Below are positions 1 through 6,394 of a DNA stretch of 8,721 nt, in pieces. Within the stretch, counting starts at the first letter, position 1, and every line of letters starts with the position of its first letter. The position numbers and the translations under genes were made by a program. Origin of the DNA: an uncultured Bacilli bacterium (GTDB lineage: Bacteria; Bacillota_I; Bacilli_A; RF39; UBA660); the NCBI GenBank assembly GCA_947595415.1, contig CANQER010000039.1, positions 1 to 8,721 on the forward strand, written 5' to 3'. The notes under the pieces are model-generated. The model was not told the origin of the DNA and did no database searches. It saw only the letters and a list, made by a program, of their open reading frames with translations.

Positions 1-1
1 A

Positions 2-736
2 GTATGGGGAGCTAAAGGAGGAAATTTCGATAGTAATTCCCTTGGAGGTAATGGAGGTTATACTAAAGGAGAAATAACCCTCGAAAAAGGTAGTGAACTT
101 TATGTATTTGTTGGAGGAAAAGGAACAGCTACATCTAGTAGTGAAATAAAAGGTGGTTATAATGGTGGGGGAAACTCTAGCTACTTTGGTGGTAGTGGAG
201 GAGGAGCCACAGATATTAGAACTGTAAATGGTTTATGGAATGATAAAGCATCCTTACAATCTAGAATTATTGTTGCAGCAGGTGGAGGAGGAGCTAATGG
301 TAGACAAAGTAGTACTTTAATTGGTAATGGGGGCTATGGAGGAGGCCTTTTAGGAGGCGATGGAACCTATACTGATAATACCTATAATGGAAAAGGAGGA
401 TCTAATATAGCTACTAATAATAGTTGTACAGCTACTACTAGTGGAACAGCTACTTCTGGTGCTCTTGGAATTGGAGGTAATGCAGGATATTATAATACCT
501 CATATGGAGCTGGTGCTGGAGGGGGAGGTTACTATGGTGGTGGCGGTGGATGTGATCGCTATGGAGCTGGTGGAGGAGGTTCTAGTTATTATGGAACTTT
601 AAAAAATCCTCTAACTATTTCTGGTAATAGTAGTATGCCAACATTTGATGGATCTTCTACCATGATTGGTAACAGTGACAATGGATATGCTAAAATATCT
701 TATATATCTAGTGTTAACTCAAATACAACTAAATAA
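2..736 (+). CDS. Glycine-rich (ALK/LTK-type Gly-rich domain) surface or secreted protein, 3' part
   Basis: This frame is open from the window edge to a TAA at 734-736 and gives the last 244 residues; the start lies outside the window. About 67 of the 244 residues are glycine, in runs such as GGGG separated by Tyr, Ser, Asn and Ala. Diagnostic pieces are GGGATDIR (about bases 197-220), IIVAAGGGG (about 266-292), a Gly/Tyr run near 518-550 and the closing GYAKISYI. Together these match the bacterial glycine-rich domain family related to the extracellular Gly-rich domain of ALK/LTK receptors. Two cysteines (codons at 425 and 551) could form a disulfide. The protein ends soon after the domain with no LPxTG motif or C-terminal membrane helix, so any signal peptide or anchor must be N-terminal. 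Binding partner and role are unknown. The gene converges with ylbJ and their ends overlap by 8 bases. Family assignment is fairly sure; function is not. Confidence 0.75.
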   Translation, partial: VWGAKGGNFDSNSLGGNGGYTKGEITLEKGSELYVFVGGKGTATSSSEIKGGYNGGGNSSYFGGSGGGATDIRTVNGLWNDKASLQSRIIVAAGGGGANGRQSSTLIGNGGYGGGLLGGDGTYTDNTYNGKGGSNIATNNSCTATTSGTATSGALGIGGNAGYYNTSYGAGAGGGGYYGGGGGCDRYGAGGGGSSYYGTLKNPLTISGNSSMPTFDGSSTMIGNSDNGYAKISYISSVNSNTTK

Positions 737-1709
737 ATTTAATCCAAACATCAAATAACAACATAACCATTGAAGAAGCAAGAAAAGCATGAAGTAGTCT
801 AGCTGTAAAAAAAGGTAGATATTTAATCTTTGTATCACTTAAAATACTCATTATCTGCATATGAACACTAAACCCTCCAAATGATATAATCATTGTTGAT
901 AAGATACTTTTAAGTTTTAAAGGAATATCTAAAAGACTTACGTATTTTAACCCTTGGGTCATTTCAAATAGACCATTTAAAATACTTTGGTTATAGTTGT
1001 TTAAATTGATATTGTTATCAATAATAGTAGTTATAACTAAAAAAACTGTAACTACTCCTAAAATAAGTAATAAAGTATCAATACTGTGTAGTAAAGAATT
1101 AGTGATGATTTGGCCAAAATTACTGTCATTATTAATTCTTTTGTTGTGCATTTTTAAAATAGCTTTTTTAAAAGATACTTTTTCACTACTTTTTTCACTG
1201 ACATAGTAATTTCTAAAAATTAACCCAATTATAATATTACTTATATAGTGACAAATTAAAATTAAAAGACCTACTTCTTTGTTGTTTAAAAACAAAATAG
1301 ATATTGTTCCTAAAATAAATAAAGGATTAGAAAAATGAGTAAATGTTAAAATTTTACTAGCTTCTAATTCATTTATCATCCCTTTTAAATATAATTCTTT
1401 TGTATACTTGGCATTACTTGGAAAACCTGATATAATACTCATAATAAATATAAAAGCACATTCACCTTTTACCTTGAATAATTTAAACATTATGGGTTTA
1501 AATAGTTCTCCTACAAGTTCTACAAAGCCATAATTGATCATTATTTCTGATAAAATAAAAAAGGGAAATAAAGATGGAAAGATATTATTAATACAAATAT
1601 TAAAAGAAAAAGAAACAGAATTTAAGATTGTTTCAGATTCTGTTAAAATTTCAATCGCAATAAAAATTAAGATTATCATAATAATGATACTAGTTATTAT
1701 TTTCTTCAT
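729..1709 (-). CDS. ylbJ: Sporulation integral membrane protein YlbJ (SpoVV), DPA-transport family
   Basis: A 326-residue, highly hydrophobic protein with many membrane helices and a nucleoside-recognition (Gate) type fold. Recognisable family blocks are FPSLFPFFILSE (residues 44-55), SGFPSNAK (94-101), the following segment with Lys-Gly-Met-Ile and Glu-Ala-Ser, and FSNPLFILGT. In B. subtilis YlbJ (renamed SpoVV) is made in the mother cell under sigma-E. It is needed to move dipicolinic acid across the outer forespore membrane and so for heat-resistant spores. That role is carried over from the family; the sequence shows only membership. It is shorter than the roughly 400 residues of the Bacillus protein. 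The start is supported by AAGGGG (bases 1720-1715 on the minus strand) five bases before ATG. It is divergent from ylbL across a 43-base gap, and its 3' end overlaps the convergent glycine-rich gene. No clear terminator is visible at its end. Confidence 0.85.
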   Translation of the reverse strand: MKKIITSIIIMIILIFIAIEILTESETILNSVSFSFNICINNIFPSLFPFFILSEIMINYGFVELVGELFKPIMFKLFKVKGECAFIFIMSIISGFPSNAKYTKELYLKGMINELEASKILTFTHFSNPLFILGTISILFLNNKEVGLLILICHYISNIIIGLIFRNYYVSEKSSEKVSFKKAILKMHNKRINNDSNFGQIITNSLLHSIDTLLLILGVVTVFLVITTIIDNNINLNNYNQSILNGLFEMTQGLKYVSLLDIPLKLKSILSTMIISFGGFSVHMQIMSILSDTKIKYLPFFTARLLHAFLASSMVMLLFDVWIKFI

Positions 1710-1731
1710 AAAATCCCCTTATATGTATATT
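1703..1731 (+). promoter_or_regulatory. Possible promoter for ylbL
   Basis: TATATT at 1726-1731 is a five-of-six match to the -10 box. Seventeen bases upstream is a poor -35 (TCTTCA, 1703-1708) lying over the ylbJ start codon. Transcription would begin near 1738, leaving about 15 bases before the ylbL ATG, in keeping with the very short leaders predicted elsewhere in this window. The weak -35 makes this tentative. Confidence 0.3.
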
Positions 1732-1749
1732 CTTAAAATAGATGGAGTT

Positions 1750-1775
1750 GGTATGGTGATTAATAAATTATATGT
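1750..1775 (-). promoter_or_regulatory. Possible sigma-E-like promoter for ylbJ
   Basis: On the minus strand there is ACATATA (1775-1769), a 13-base gap, then CATACC (1755-1750). This resembles the sporulation sigma-E pattern (about KMATATT and CATACAnT), though the spacer is a base or so short and two -10 positions differ. It would put the start of transcription near 1743, about 34 bases before the ylbJ ATG. The site covers the start codon of ylbL on the other strand. It is suggested partly by the known sigma-E control of the B. subtilis homologue, so treat it as a weak candidate. Confidence 0.28.
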
Positions 1776-2763
1776 AAAAATAATTGATATTATAAAAAGT
1801 TATTATAAAGTCATTTTAGTTTATTTAGCTATTTTACTAGTATTTTGTTTTCCTTTACCTTTTTATATAAATACTACAGGGGGTCTTATTAGTGTAAGTG
1901 ATAAGATTAAAATTAAAAATGGCTATGAAATGAAGGGAAGTATTAATTTAGCTTATGTAGCTGAAATGAAAGCTACCATTCCTACTTATTTGATATCTTT
2001 AGTAAATAAAAATTGGGATTTAATTAAAAAAGAAGAGGTTGTTGCGAGTAACGAAACTACTAAAGAAGCTAGTTTTCGAGATCATATTATGTTAGAAGAA
2101 GCTAATGATGATGCAATTATCCTAGCCTTTAATAAAGCTAATATAAATGTTGATGTAAACAATGAAAAAGTATTTATAACTTATATTGATTCTTCTTCTA
2201 TAACAGATCTAAAAATAGGGGATGAAATTAAAGAAGTAAATGGTGAAAAGATATTAAGTAAACAAGATTTATATGATAAAATAAGTAAATTTGAAGTAGG
2301 AGATACTATCAATTTTAAAGTAATTAGAAATGGTAAAGAAAAACTAGTAAAAGCTAAAATGATAAATTACGAAAATAGAAAAATGATTGGTTTACTTGTA
2401 TCTTCTACAAAAGATGTTAAAACTGATAGAGATATTGTTTTTGATTTTACTGAAAATGAATCTGGACCATCTGGAGGATTAATGATGAGTTTAGCTATAT
2501 ATAACTATATAACCAAATACGATATAACTAAAGGAAAGAAAATAGTTGGGACTGGTACGATTGATATTGATGGTAAAGTAGGTAGTATTGGAGGAGCTAA
2601 ATATAAATTAAGAGGTGCTGTTAAAGAAAAAGCTGATGTTTTTATAGTTCCAGATGAAAATTATGATGAAGTATTAAAAGAAAAAAAGCGATTAAAATCT
2701 GATATTTTAATTTTAAAAGTTACTACCTTTGATGAAACTTTAGAAAAATTAAGGAATATTTGA
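1753..2763 (+). CDS. ylbL: Membrane-anchored PDZ/Lon-type serine protease YlbL (DdcP-like)
   Basis: 336 residues. One N-terminal membrane helix (about 19-36) is followed by the family-typical PFYINTTGG segment, a PDZ domain (about 140-205, with the FITYIDSSSITDLKIGDEI carboxylate-loop region) and a C-terminal Lon (S16) protease domain. The catalytic serine is S240 in SGPSGG and the lysine is K283 in GGAKYK; the 43-residue spacing equals that of the Lon Ser-Lys dyad. There is no AAA+ ATPase domain. In B. subtilis YlbL is DdcP, which degrades the division inhibitor YneA so that division resumes after DNA damage; whether this organism has YneA cannot be seen. The frame is open back to 1534, but that part is antisense to ylbJ. 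I chose ATG 1753 because GGAG (1744-1747) precedes it and the membrane anchor then sits at the normal place. The last codons form a terminator. Confidence 0.9.
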   Translation: MVINKLYVKIIDIIKSYYKVILVYLAILLVFCFPLPFYINTTGGLISVSDKIKIKNGYEMKGSINLAYVAEMKATIPTYLISLVNKNWDLIKKEEVVASNETTKEASFRDHIMLEEANDDAIILAFNKANINVDVNNEKVFITYIDSSSITDLKIGDEIKEVNGEKILSKQDLYDKISKFEVGDTINFKVIRNGKEKLVKAKMINYENRKMIGLLVSSTKDVKTDRDIVFDFTENESGPSGGLMMSLAIYNYITKYDITKGKKIVGTGTIDIDGKVGSIGGAKYKLRGAVKEKADVFIVPDENYDEVLKEKKRLKSDILILKVTTFDETLEKLRNI

Positions 2764-2777
2764 CATATTCTTTTTTT
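2751..2777 (+). terminator. Intrinsic terminator of ylbL, overlapping its stop codon
   Basis: AAGGAATAT (2751-2759) pairs with ATATTCTTT (2765-2773), nine pairs including one G-U, around the loop TTGAC; the T-tract runs 2771-2777. The stop codon TGA (2761-2763) is inside the loop. The stem is A/T-rich, so efficiency may be moderate. Confidence 0.65.
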
Positions 2778-2788
2778 GATGGTAAACT
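2760..2788 (+). promoter_or_regulatory. Promoter for the 180-residue orphan gene, with -35 in the terminator loop
   Basis: A perfect -35 box TTGACA (2760-2765), a 17-base spacer, and an extended -10, TG at 2780-2781 plus TAAACT at 2783-2788. The -35 covers the ylbL stop codon and the terminator loop, and the T-tract lies in the spacer. The predicted start site is near 2795, giving a leader of about 22 bases. A TATATAAAA stretch at 2792-2800 is too far from the -35 and too near the ATG to be the -10. Confidence 0.65.
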
Positions 2789-2816
2789 AGGTATATAAAA
2801 GATATGAGGTATAGAT

Positions 2817-3359
2817 ATGATATATAAGAGTTTTGATTCCCCAATAGATTCTAAATTATTTGAAAAAAAATTAAATTATCTTACAAATGAAATTGATAGT
2901 CTTAAAGCAAGATGTAAAAAAATGGAACGACAAAGAATTTCATTTGGAATTGGAAAATTACTTTCAATGGCAGCTATTCCAGTTTTAGCTATTCTAACTG
3001 TTCCTTTTAGTTTCTTTCCACTTTTATTAATACCACTTTGTGTTATTGGTGTAAAAGGTTGTGAAGGGGAAATAGAAGATAGAGACTATAGAATTAAAGA
3101 TATTAAAAAAAGAATTAGAGGTAATTGGAATGAATTAAGAGAGCTATGTAAAAGTGATCTTGATAATATGGTTGATTTTGAATATATGATAGCAGATGGA
3201 ATTAAAAATCATCGTTTGTTTCACGATATGAAGTATGAAAAAGCAGAAGAACCATACGAAGAATGGCGTGAAAAATACGAAAAATATGTTGTAAATCCTA
3301 GTAAAGAAGAAACTGAAAATAAAGAAGAAACTGAAAAAAAATCCCATCGTAGAAGATAG
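2817..3359 (+). CDS. Hypothetical membrane-hairpin and coiled-coil protein
   Basis: 180 residues; I do not recognise a family. It has a charged, helical N-terminus (about 12-41, coiled-coil-like, Lys/Glu-rich), a 32-residue hydrophobic stretch (about 48-79) with prolines at 55, 63, 68 and 73, and then a second charged helical region (about 83-155). The stretch could be a re-entrant or two-pass hairpin that leaves both ends on the same side. The basic/acidic tail contains the repeat KEETEN-KEETEK and ends in HRRR. No catalytic motif is visible; C33, C75 and C82 are the only cysteines I noted. The start is supported by GAGG (2806-2809), seven bases before ATG. It has its own promoter and terminator, so it appears to be transcribed alone. 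An eight-base A run (3334-3341) sits just before the end. Confidence 0.7.
   Translation: MIYKSFDSPIDSKLFEKKLNYLTNEIDSLKARCKKMERQRISFGIGKLLSMAAIPVLAILTVPFSFFPLLLIPLCVIGVKGCEGEIEDRDYRIKDIKKRIRGNWNELRELCKSDLDNMVDFEYMIADGIKNHRLFHDMKYEKAEEPYEEWREKYEKYVVNPSKEETENKEETEKKSHRRR
3303..3337 (+). repeat. 18-base-period direct repeat in the tail of the orphan gene
   Basis: AAAGAAGAAACTGAAAA occurs at 3303-3319 and again, identical, at 3321-3337. The period is 18 bases, so it encodes two copies of a six-residue unit (KEETEN, KEETEK), and gain or loss of a unit would stay in frame. An A8 tract (3334-3341) follows directly. Confidence 0.85.
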
Positions 3360-3377
3360 ACTTATCTTCTTTTTTTT
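3351..3377 (+). terminator. Intrinsic terminator of the orphan gene, overlapping its stop codon
   Basis: AGAAGATA (3351-3358) pairs perfectly with TATCTTCT (3363-3370) around the four-base loop GACT, followed by T3371-3377. The TAG stop (3357-3359) straddles the stem and loop, and the stem encodes the final Arg-Arg. Confidence 0.8.
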
Positions 3378-3385
3378 GGTAAAAT
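3357..3385 (+). promoter_or_regulatory. Promoter for mutS, with -35 in the terminator loop
   Basis: TAGACT (3357-3362, four of six to consensus), a 17-base spacer, then TG (3377-3378) and TAAAAT (3380-3385), an extended -10. The geometry is the same as in the previous gap: the -35 overlaps the stop codon and forms the hairpin loop, and the T-tract fills the spacer. The predicted start near 3392 leaves a leader of about 13 bases, nearly all of it the Shine-Dalgarno (GAGGTG, 3395-3400). Confidence 0.6.
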
Positions 3386-3404
3386 ATAAGTATAGAGGTG
3401 TTTT

Positions 3405-5942
3405 ATGCTAAGAAGTGATGTTAACAAAAATGAAGTCACATCTATGATGCGACAATACTTAGATATAAAAGAAAAATATGAAGATGTTATTATTTTATTT
3501 CGTCTAGGTGACTTTTATGAAATGTTTTTTGATGACGCAATTATGGTATCTAGAGAACTAGAACTTACTCTTACTGGTCGTAGTGCTGGATTAAAAGAGC
3601 GTGTACCAATGTGTGGAATACCTCATCATGCTGCTAATATATATATTGAAAAATTAGTCGCTAAAGGATATAAAGTAGGTATTTGTGAACAATTAGAAGA
3701 TCCTAAAGAAGTAAAAGGTTTAGTAAAAAGAGATGTTGTTCAAATAATAAGTAAGGGAACTGTTGTTGACTCTGAAGCTTTAGTAGAATATGAAAATAAC
3801 TACATAGGAAATATTTTAGATTTTAATCATGCCTATGTTATCAGTTATGCTGATATAACAACTGGGGTAATTTATACATCAATTTTAAGTCATGATATAA
3901 GTAAATTAGTAAGTGAAATTGTAAGTATAGGAATAAAAGAGGTAATTGTAACTTCTAAAGTAGATATAAAAATAGTATCTCTTCTTAAAAATCAATTTAA
4001 AATAGCTGTTAGTGTATCAGATGATATAAGTGATTTAAAAGTATACGAATATGTTTATAGTGATATTGGTGATATGCGTTATGTAAATACTATAAAACAT
4101 TTACTTACCTACTTAAATCAAACCCAAAAAAGAGATTTAACTCATTTTCAAAAAGCGATTATTAAAGAAAATAAAAACTATTTAAAAATGGATATTCATA
4201 CTAAAAGAAACCTTGAACTTACAGAAACCCTTAGATTAAAACAAAGAAACTATTCTCTTATTTGGTTACTTGATAAAACTAAAACAGCTATGGGATCAAG
4301 AATGCTTAAAAATATATTAGAAAATCCTTTAATAGATATTGATGAGATAAATAAAAGATACGATATTGTAGAAGTATTATTAAAAGAATTTATTTTAAAA
4401 GATGATTTACAAAAACTATTATTTGAAGTTTATGATATTGAAAGATTAAGTGGAAGAATTGCATTTGGGAATGCTAATGCTAGAGATTTAATTCAACTTA
4501 GAAATTCCTTAAAAGTATTACCAGATATTAATAATATAATTCAAAAAATAGGGTATGATAAAAGTATTGAAGATGTAAGTGATTTATACGATTTGTTAGT
4601 TCACAGTATATATGATGAACCACCTATTTCAATCAAAGAAGGATATTTAATCAAAGAAGGATATAATAGTAATTTAGATGAACTTAAAAGTTTACGTAAG
4701 GGTGGTAAAGAATTTGTCGCTAACTTTGAAGTAAGTGAACGTGAAAAAACAGGGATTAAAAATCTAAAAGTTGGATACAACAAAGTATTTGGTTATTATA
4801 TTGAAATAACTAAAGGAAATATTGGACTAATTAAAGATGAATTTGGTTATGAAAGAAAACAAACTTTAGCTAATTGTGAAAGATATATAAGTCCAATTTT
4901 AAAAGAAAAAGAAGCTTTAATATTAAATGCTGAAGAAAAGATAATTGAATTAGAATATGAGTTGTTTATTGAAATTAGAGATAAAGTTAAAACTTATATT
5001 CCTAAACTACAAAATATTGCTAAAATATTAAGTATTATTGATGTATTACAGTCTTTCGCAACTGTTAGTGAAGAGAATAATTACGTAAGACCAAAACTAG
5101 TAAAAGAAAGAAATATTCATATAATAGATAATCGTCATCCTGTTGTAGAAAAAGTAAGTGATGATGAATATGTCGCAAATGATGTCATAATGGATGAAAA
5201 TACTAATATTCTTTTAATAACAGGTCCCAATATGGCTGGTAAATCGACTTATATGCGTCAACTTGCTATTACAGTTATAATGGCTCAGATTGGTTGTTTT
5301 GTCCCTGCTAAAGAGGCTATTTTACCTATTTTTGATAGTATCTATACAAGAATAGGAGCTAGTGATGATTTAGTAAGTGGAGAATCTACTTTTATGGTTG
5401 AAATGATGGAAGCTAATAATGCTATTAGTAATGCTACTGTAAATAGTCTTATCTTGTTTGATGAACTTGGTAGGGGAACTGCTACATTTGATGGTATGAG
5501 TCTAGCCCAAGCTATTATTGAATATATTCATAATAATATTAAATGTAAAACTTTATTCTCAACCCATTATCATGAATTAACTGACTTAGAAAAAAACTTA
5601 AAAAACCTTAAAAATGTCCATGTAAGTGCTTATGAAGAAGATGGAAATATCACATTTTTACATAAAATTAAGATGGGTAGTGTTGATAAAAGTTATGGAA
5701 TTCACGTAGCTAAATTAGCTAAACTACCAGATGCTTTAATCAAAAGAGCTAATGAGATATTAACTGTTTATGAAAATAAAGAAAGAAAAAGGGATATATT
5801 AGTCCAAGAAGCTCTTCCAATCGATGATTTGATCGTTAAAAAATCAGTAGTAGAAGAAGAGTTAGAAAAGTTAAATCCTTTGGAAATTACGCCAATGGAA
5901 GCATTAAATATAATTTATAATTTAAAAGAAAAAATTAAATAG
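3405..5942 (+). CDS. mutS: DNA mismatch repair protein MutS
   Basis: 845 residues, full length for the family. MutS binds mismatches and small loops and, with ATP, starts repair. The mismatch-reading motif is present as F37-Y-E39 in GDFYEMF, followed by the rest of domain I (to about 120). The connector and core/lever/clamp regions follow (about 125-560). The ABC-type ATPase has Walker A GPNMAGKST (607-615), the Walker B/signature region with D686-E687 in DELGRGTATFDG, and H721 in STHYHEL. The C-terminus LNPLEITPMEALNIIYNL is typical. A clear beta-clamp motif (QLxLF type) is not visible; the nearest is QEALPI around residue 801. The start is supported by GAGGTG five bases upstream. mutL, often adjacent, is not next to it; a small membrane-protein gene follows nine bases later, probably in the same transcript. 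Confidence 0.98.
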   Translation: MLRSDVNKNEVTSMMRQYLDIKEKYEDVIILFRLGDFYEMFFDDAIMVSRELELTLTGRSAGLKERVPMCGIPHHAANIYIEKLVAKGYKVGICEQLEDPKEVKGLVKRDVVQIISKGTVVDSEALVEYENNYIGNILDFNHAYVISYADITTGVIYTSILSHDISKLVSEIVSIGIKEVIVTSKVDIKIVSLLKNQFKIAVSVSDDISDLKVYEYVYSDIGDMRYVNTIKHLLTYLNQTQKRDLTHFQKAIIKENKNYLKMDIHTKRNLELTETLRLKQRNYSLIWLLDKTKTAMGSRMLKNILENPLIDIDEINKRYDIVEVLLKEFILKDDLQKLLFEVYDIERLSGRIAFGNANARDLIQLRNSLKVLPDINNIIQKIGYDKSIEDVSDLYDLLVHSIYDEPPISIKEGYLIKEGYNSNLDELKSLRKGGKEFVANFEVSEREKTGIKNLKVGYNKVFGYYIEITKGNIGLIKDEFGYERKQTLANCERYISPILKEKEALILNAEEKIIELEYELFIEIRDKVKTYIPKLQNIAKILSIIDVLQSFATVSEENNYVRPKLVKERNIHIIDNRHPVVEKVSDDEYVANDVIMDENTNILLITGPNMAGKSTYMRQLAITVIMAQIGCFVPAKEAILPIFDSIYTRIGASDDLVSGESTFMVEMMEANNAISNATVNSLILFDELGRGTATFDGMSLAQAIIEYIHNNIKCKTLFSTHYHELTDLEKNLKNLKNVHVSAYEEDGNITFLHKIKMGSVDKSYGIHVAKLAKLPDALIKRANEILTVYENKERKRDILVQEALPIDDLIVKKSVVEEELEKLNPLEITPMEALNIIYNLKEKIK
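4631..4664 (+). repeat. 18-base-period direct repeat inside mutS
   Basis: AATCAAAGAAGGATAT occurs at 4631-4646 and 4649-4664, identical over 16 bases with two bases between. It encodes IKEGYL-IKEGYN (residues 410-421). Family members usually carry a related KEG...IxxGY pattern here, so the protein motif is old even though the near-perfect DNA identity stands out. Confidence 0.85.
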
Positions 5943-5946
5943 GAGG
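5941..5946 (+). promoter_or_regulatory. Shine-Dalgarno overlapping the mutS stop codon
   Basis: AGGAGG (5941-5946) shares two bases with the mutS stop TAG (5940-5942) and sits five bases before ATG 5952. It fixes the start of the next gene and argues for coupled translation. Confidence 0.8.
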
Positions 5947-5951
5947 AATTT

Positions 5952-6341
5952 ATGGAAATTTTAAAAAGAGAAAATTGGTGGATATGGTTAATAATTACTT
6001 TAGTAGGACAAGAAGTTGCTTCCCTTGTAATAGGAGCTTTAGTAGGAGTATATGACAAAAATGCTTGGTATGCAAAATGGTATTATTGGGTTATTGGTTT
6101 AATTTGTTTAATTTTTCCTGCAATTGTAATGTTTATGGTTTTCATAATCCAAATTACTGCTTTAACTGCTTATAAATTAGAAGTTCCAGGAAGTGAGTTA
6201 TACTTATCTCCATATATTTGGTTATTGTGTTTTATCATTCCAATTATTGGTTGGATTTGTCTTAGTGTACTACTTTTATATTTACCAATTATGATTATTG
6301 TTAAACTATATCAAGGAAAAGGTGAACAATATATTAAGTAA
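5952..6341 (+). CDS. Small Trp-rich three-helix membrane protein of unknown function
   Basis: 129 residues; no family recognised. It has three hydrophobic segments, about 10-33, 44-74 and 88-118, joined by short polar loops (YDKNAWYAKW at 34-43, and KLEVPGSELYLSP at 75-87), and a basic end. It has eight tryptophans, several clustered at predicted membrane edges (W9, W10, W12, W39, W43, W46), a usual place for interfacial aromatics. There is no signal peptide, catalytic motif or metal site. Its start is fixed by AGGAGG overlapping the mutS stop, so it is probably co-transcribed and translated with mutS. A terminator overlapping its stop codon separates it from nusB. The link to mutS may be only positional. 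Confidence 0.75.
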   Translation: MEILKRENWWIWLIITLVGQEVASLVIGALVGVYDKNAWYAKWYYWVIGLICLIFPAIVMFMVFIIQITALTAYKLEVPGSELYLSPYIWLLCFIIPIIGWICLSVLLLYLPIMIIVKLYQGKGEQYIK

Positions 6342-6364
6342 AACTTTTGTTTTGCTTTTTATTT
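6336..6364 (+). terminator. Intrinsic terminator after the small membrane-protein gene
   Basis: AAGTAAAAC (6336-6344) pairs with GTTTTGCTT (6349-6357), nine pairs with one G-U, around the loop TTTT, followed by an interrupted T-rich tail to 6364. The TAA stop (6339-6341) lies in the left arm. The stem is A/T-rich and the tail is broken by an A, so strength is uncertain. Confidence 0.55.
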
Positions 6365-6379
6365 AAATTATGATATAAT
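6352..6379 (+). promoter_or_regulatory. Promoter for nusB-xseA-xseB
   Basis: A perfect extended -10, TG (6371-6372) plus TATAAT (6374-6379), preceded with a 16-base spacer by TTGCTT (6352-6357), which lies in the right arm of the upstream terminator. The predicted start near 6386 falls in or just after AGAGGTGG (6383-6390), so the leader would be only about 9-12 bases. Confidence 0.7.
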
Positions 6380-6394
6380 TTTAGAGGTGGTAAA

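Noticed and set aside
997..1206. A 69-codon plus-strand open frame inside ylbJ
   Set aside because: It is antisense to a clear family member, has no Shine-Dalgarno and shows only the low-complexity composition expected of a shadow frame.
1534..1752. Upstream extension of ylbL adding 73 codons
   Set aside because: It would be translated antisense to ylbJ and would put a long Lys/Ile-rich stretch before the normal membrane anchor. ATG 1753 has GGAG five bases upstream.
3144..3347. Minus-strand frame rich in Phe opposite the orphan gene
   Set aside because: It is the complement of a Lys/Glu-rich coding stretch, with no start signals and no family resemblance.
4601..4783. Minus-strand 60-codon frame inside mutS
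   Set aside because: It is the shadow of a conserved mutS region with no ribosome site.
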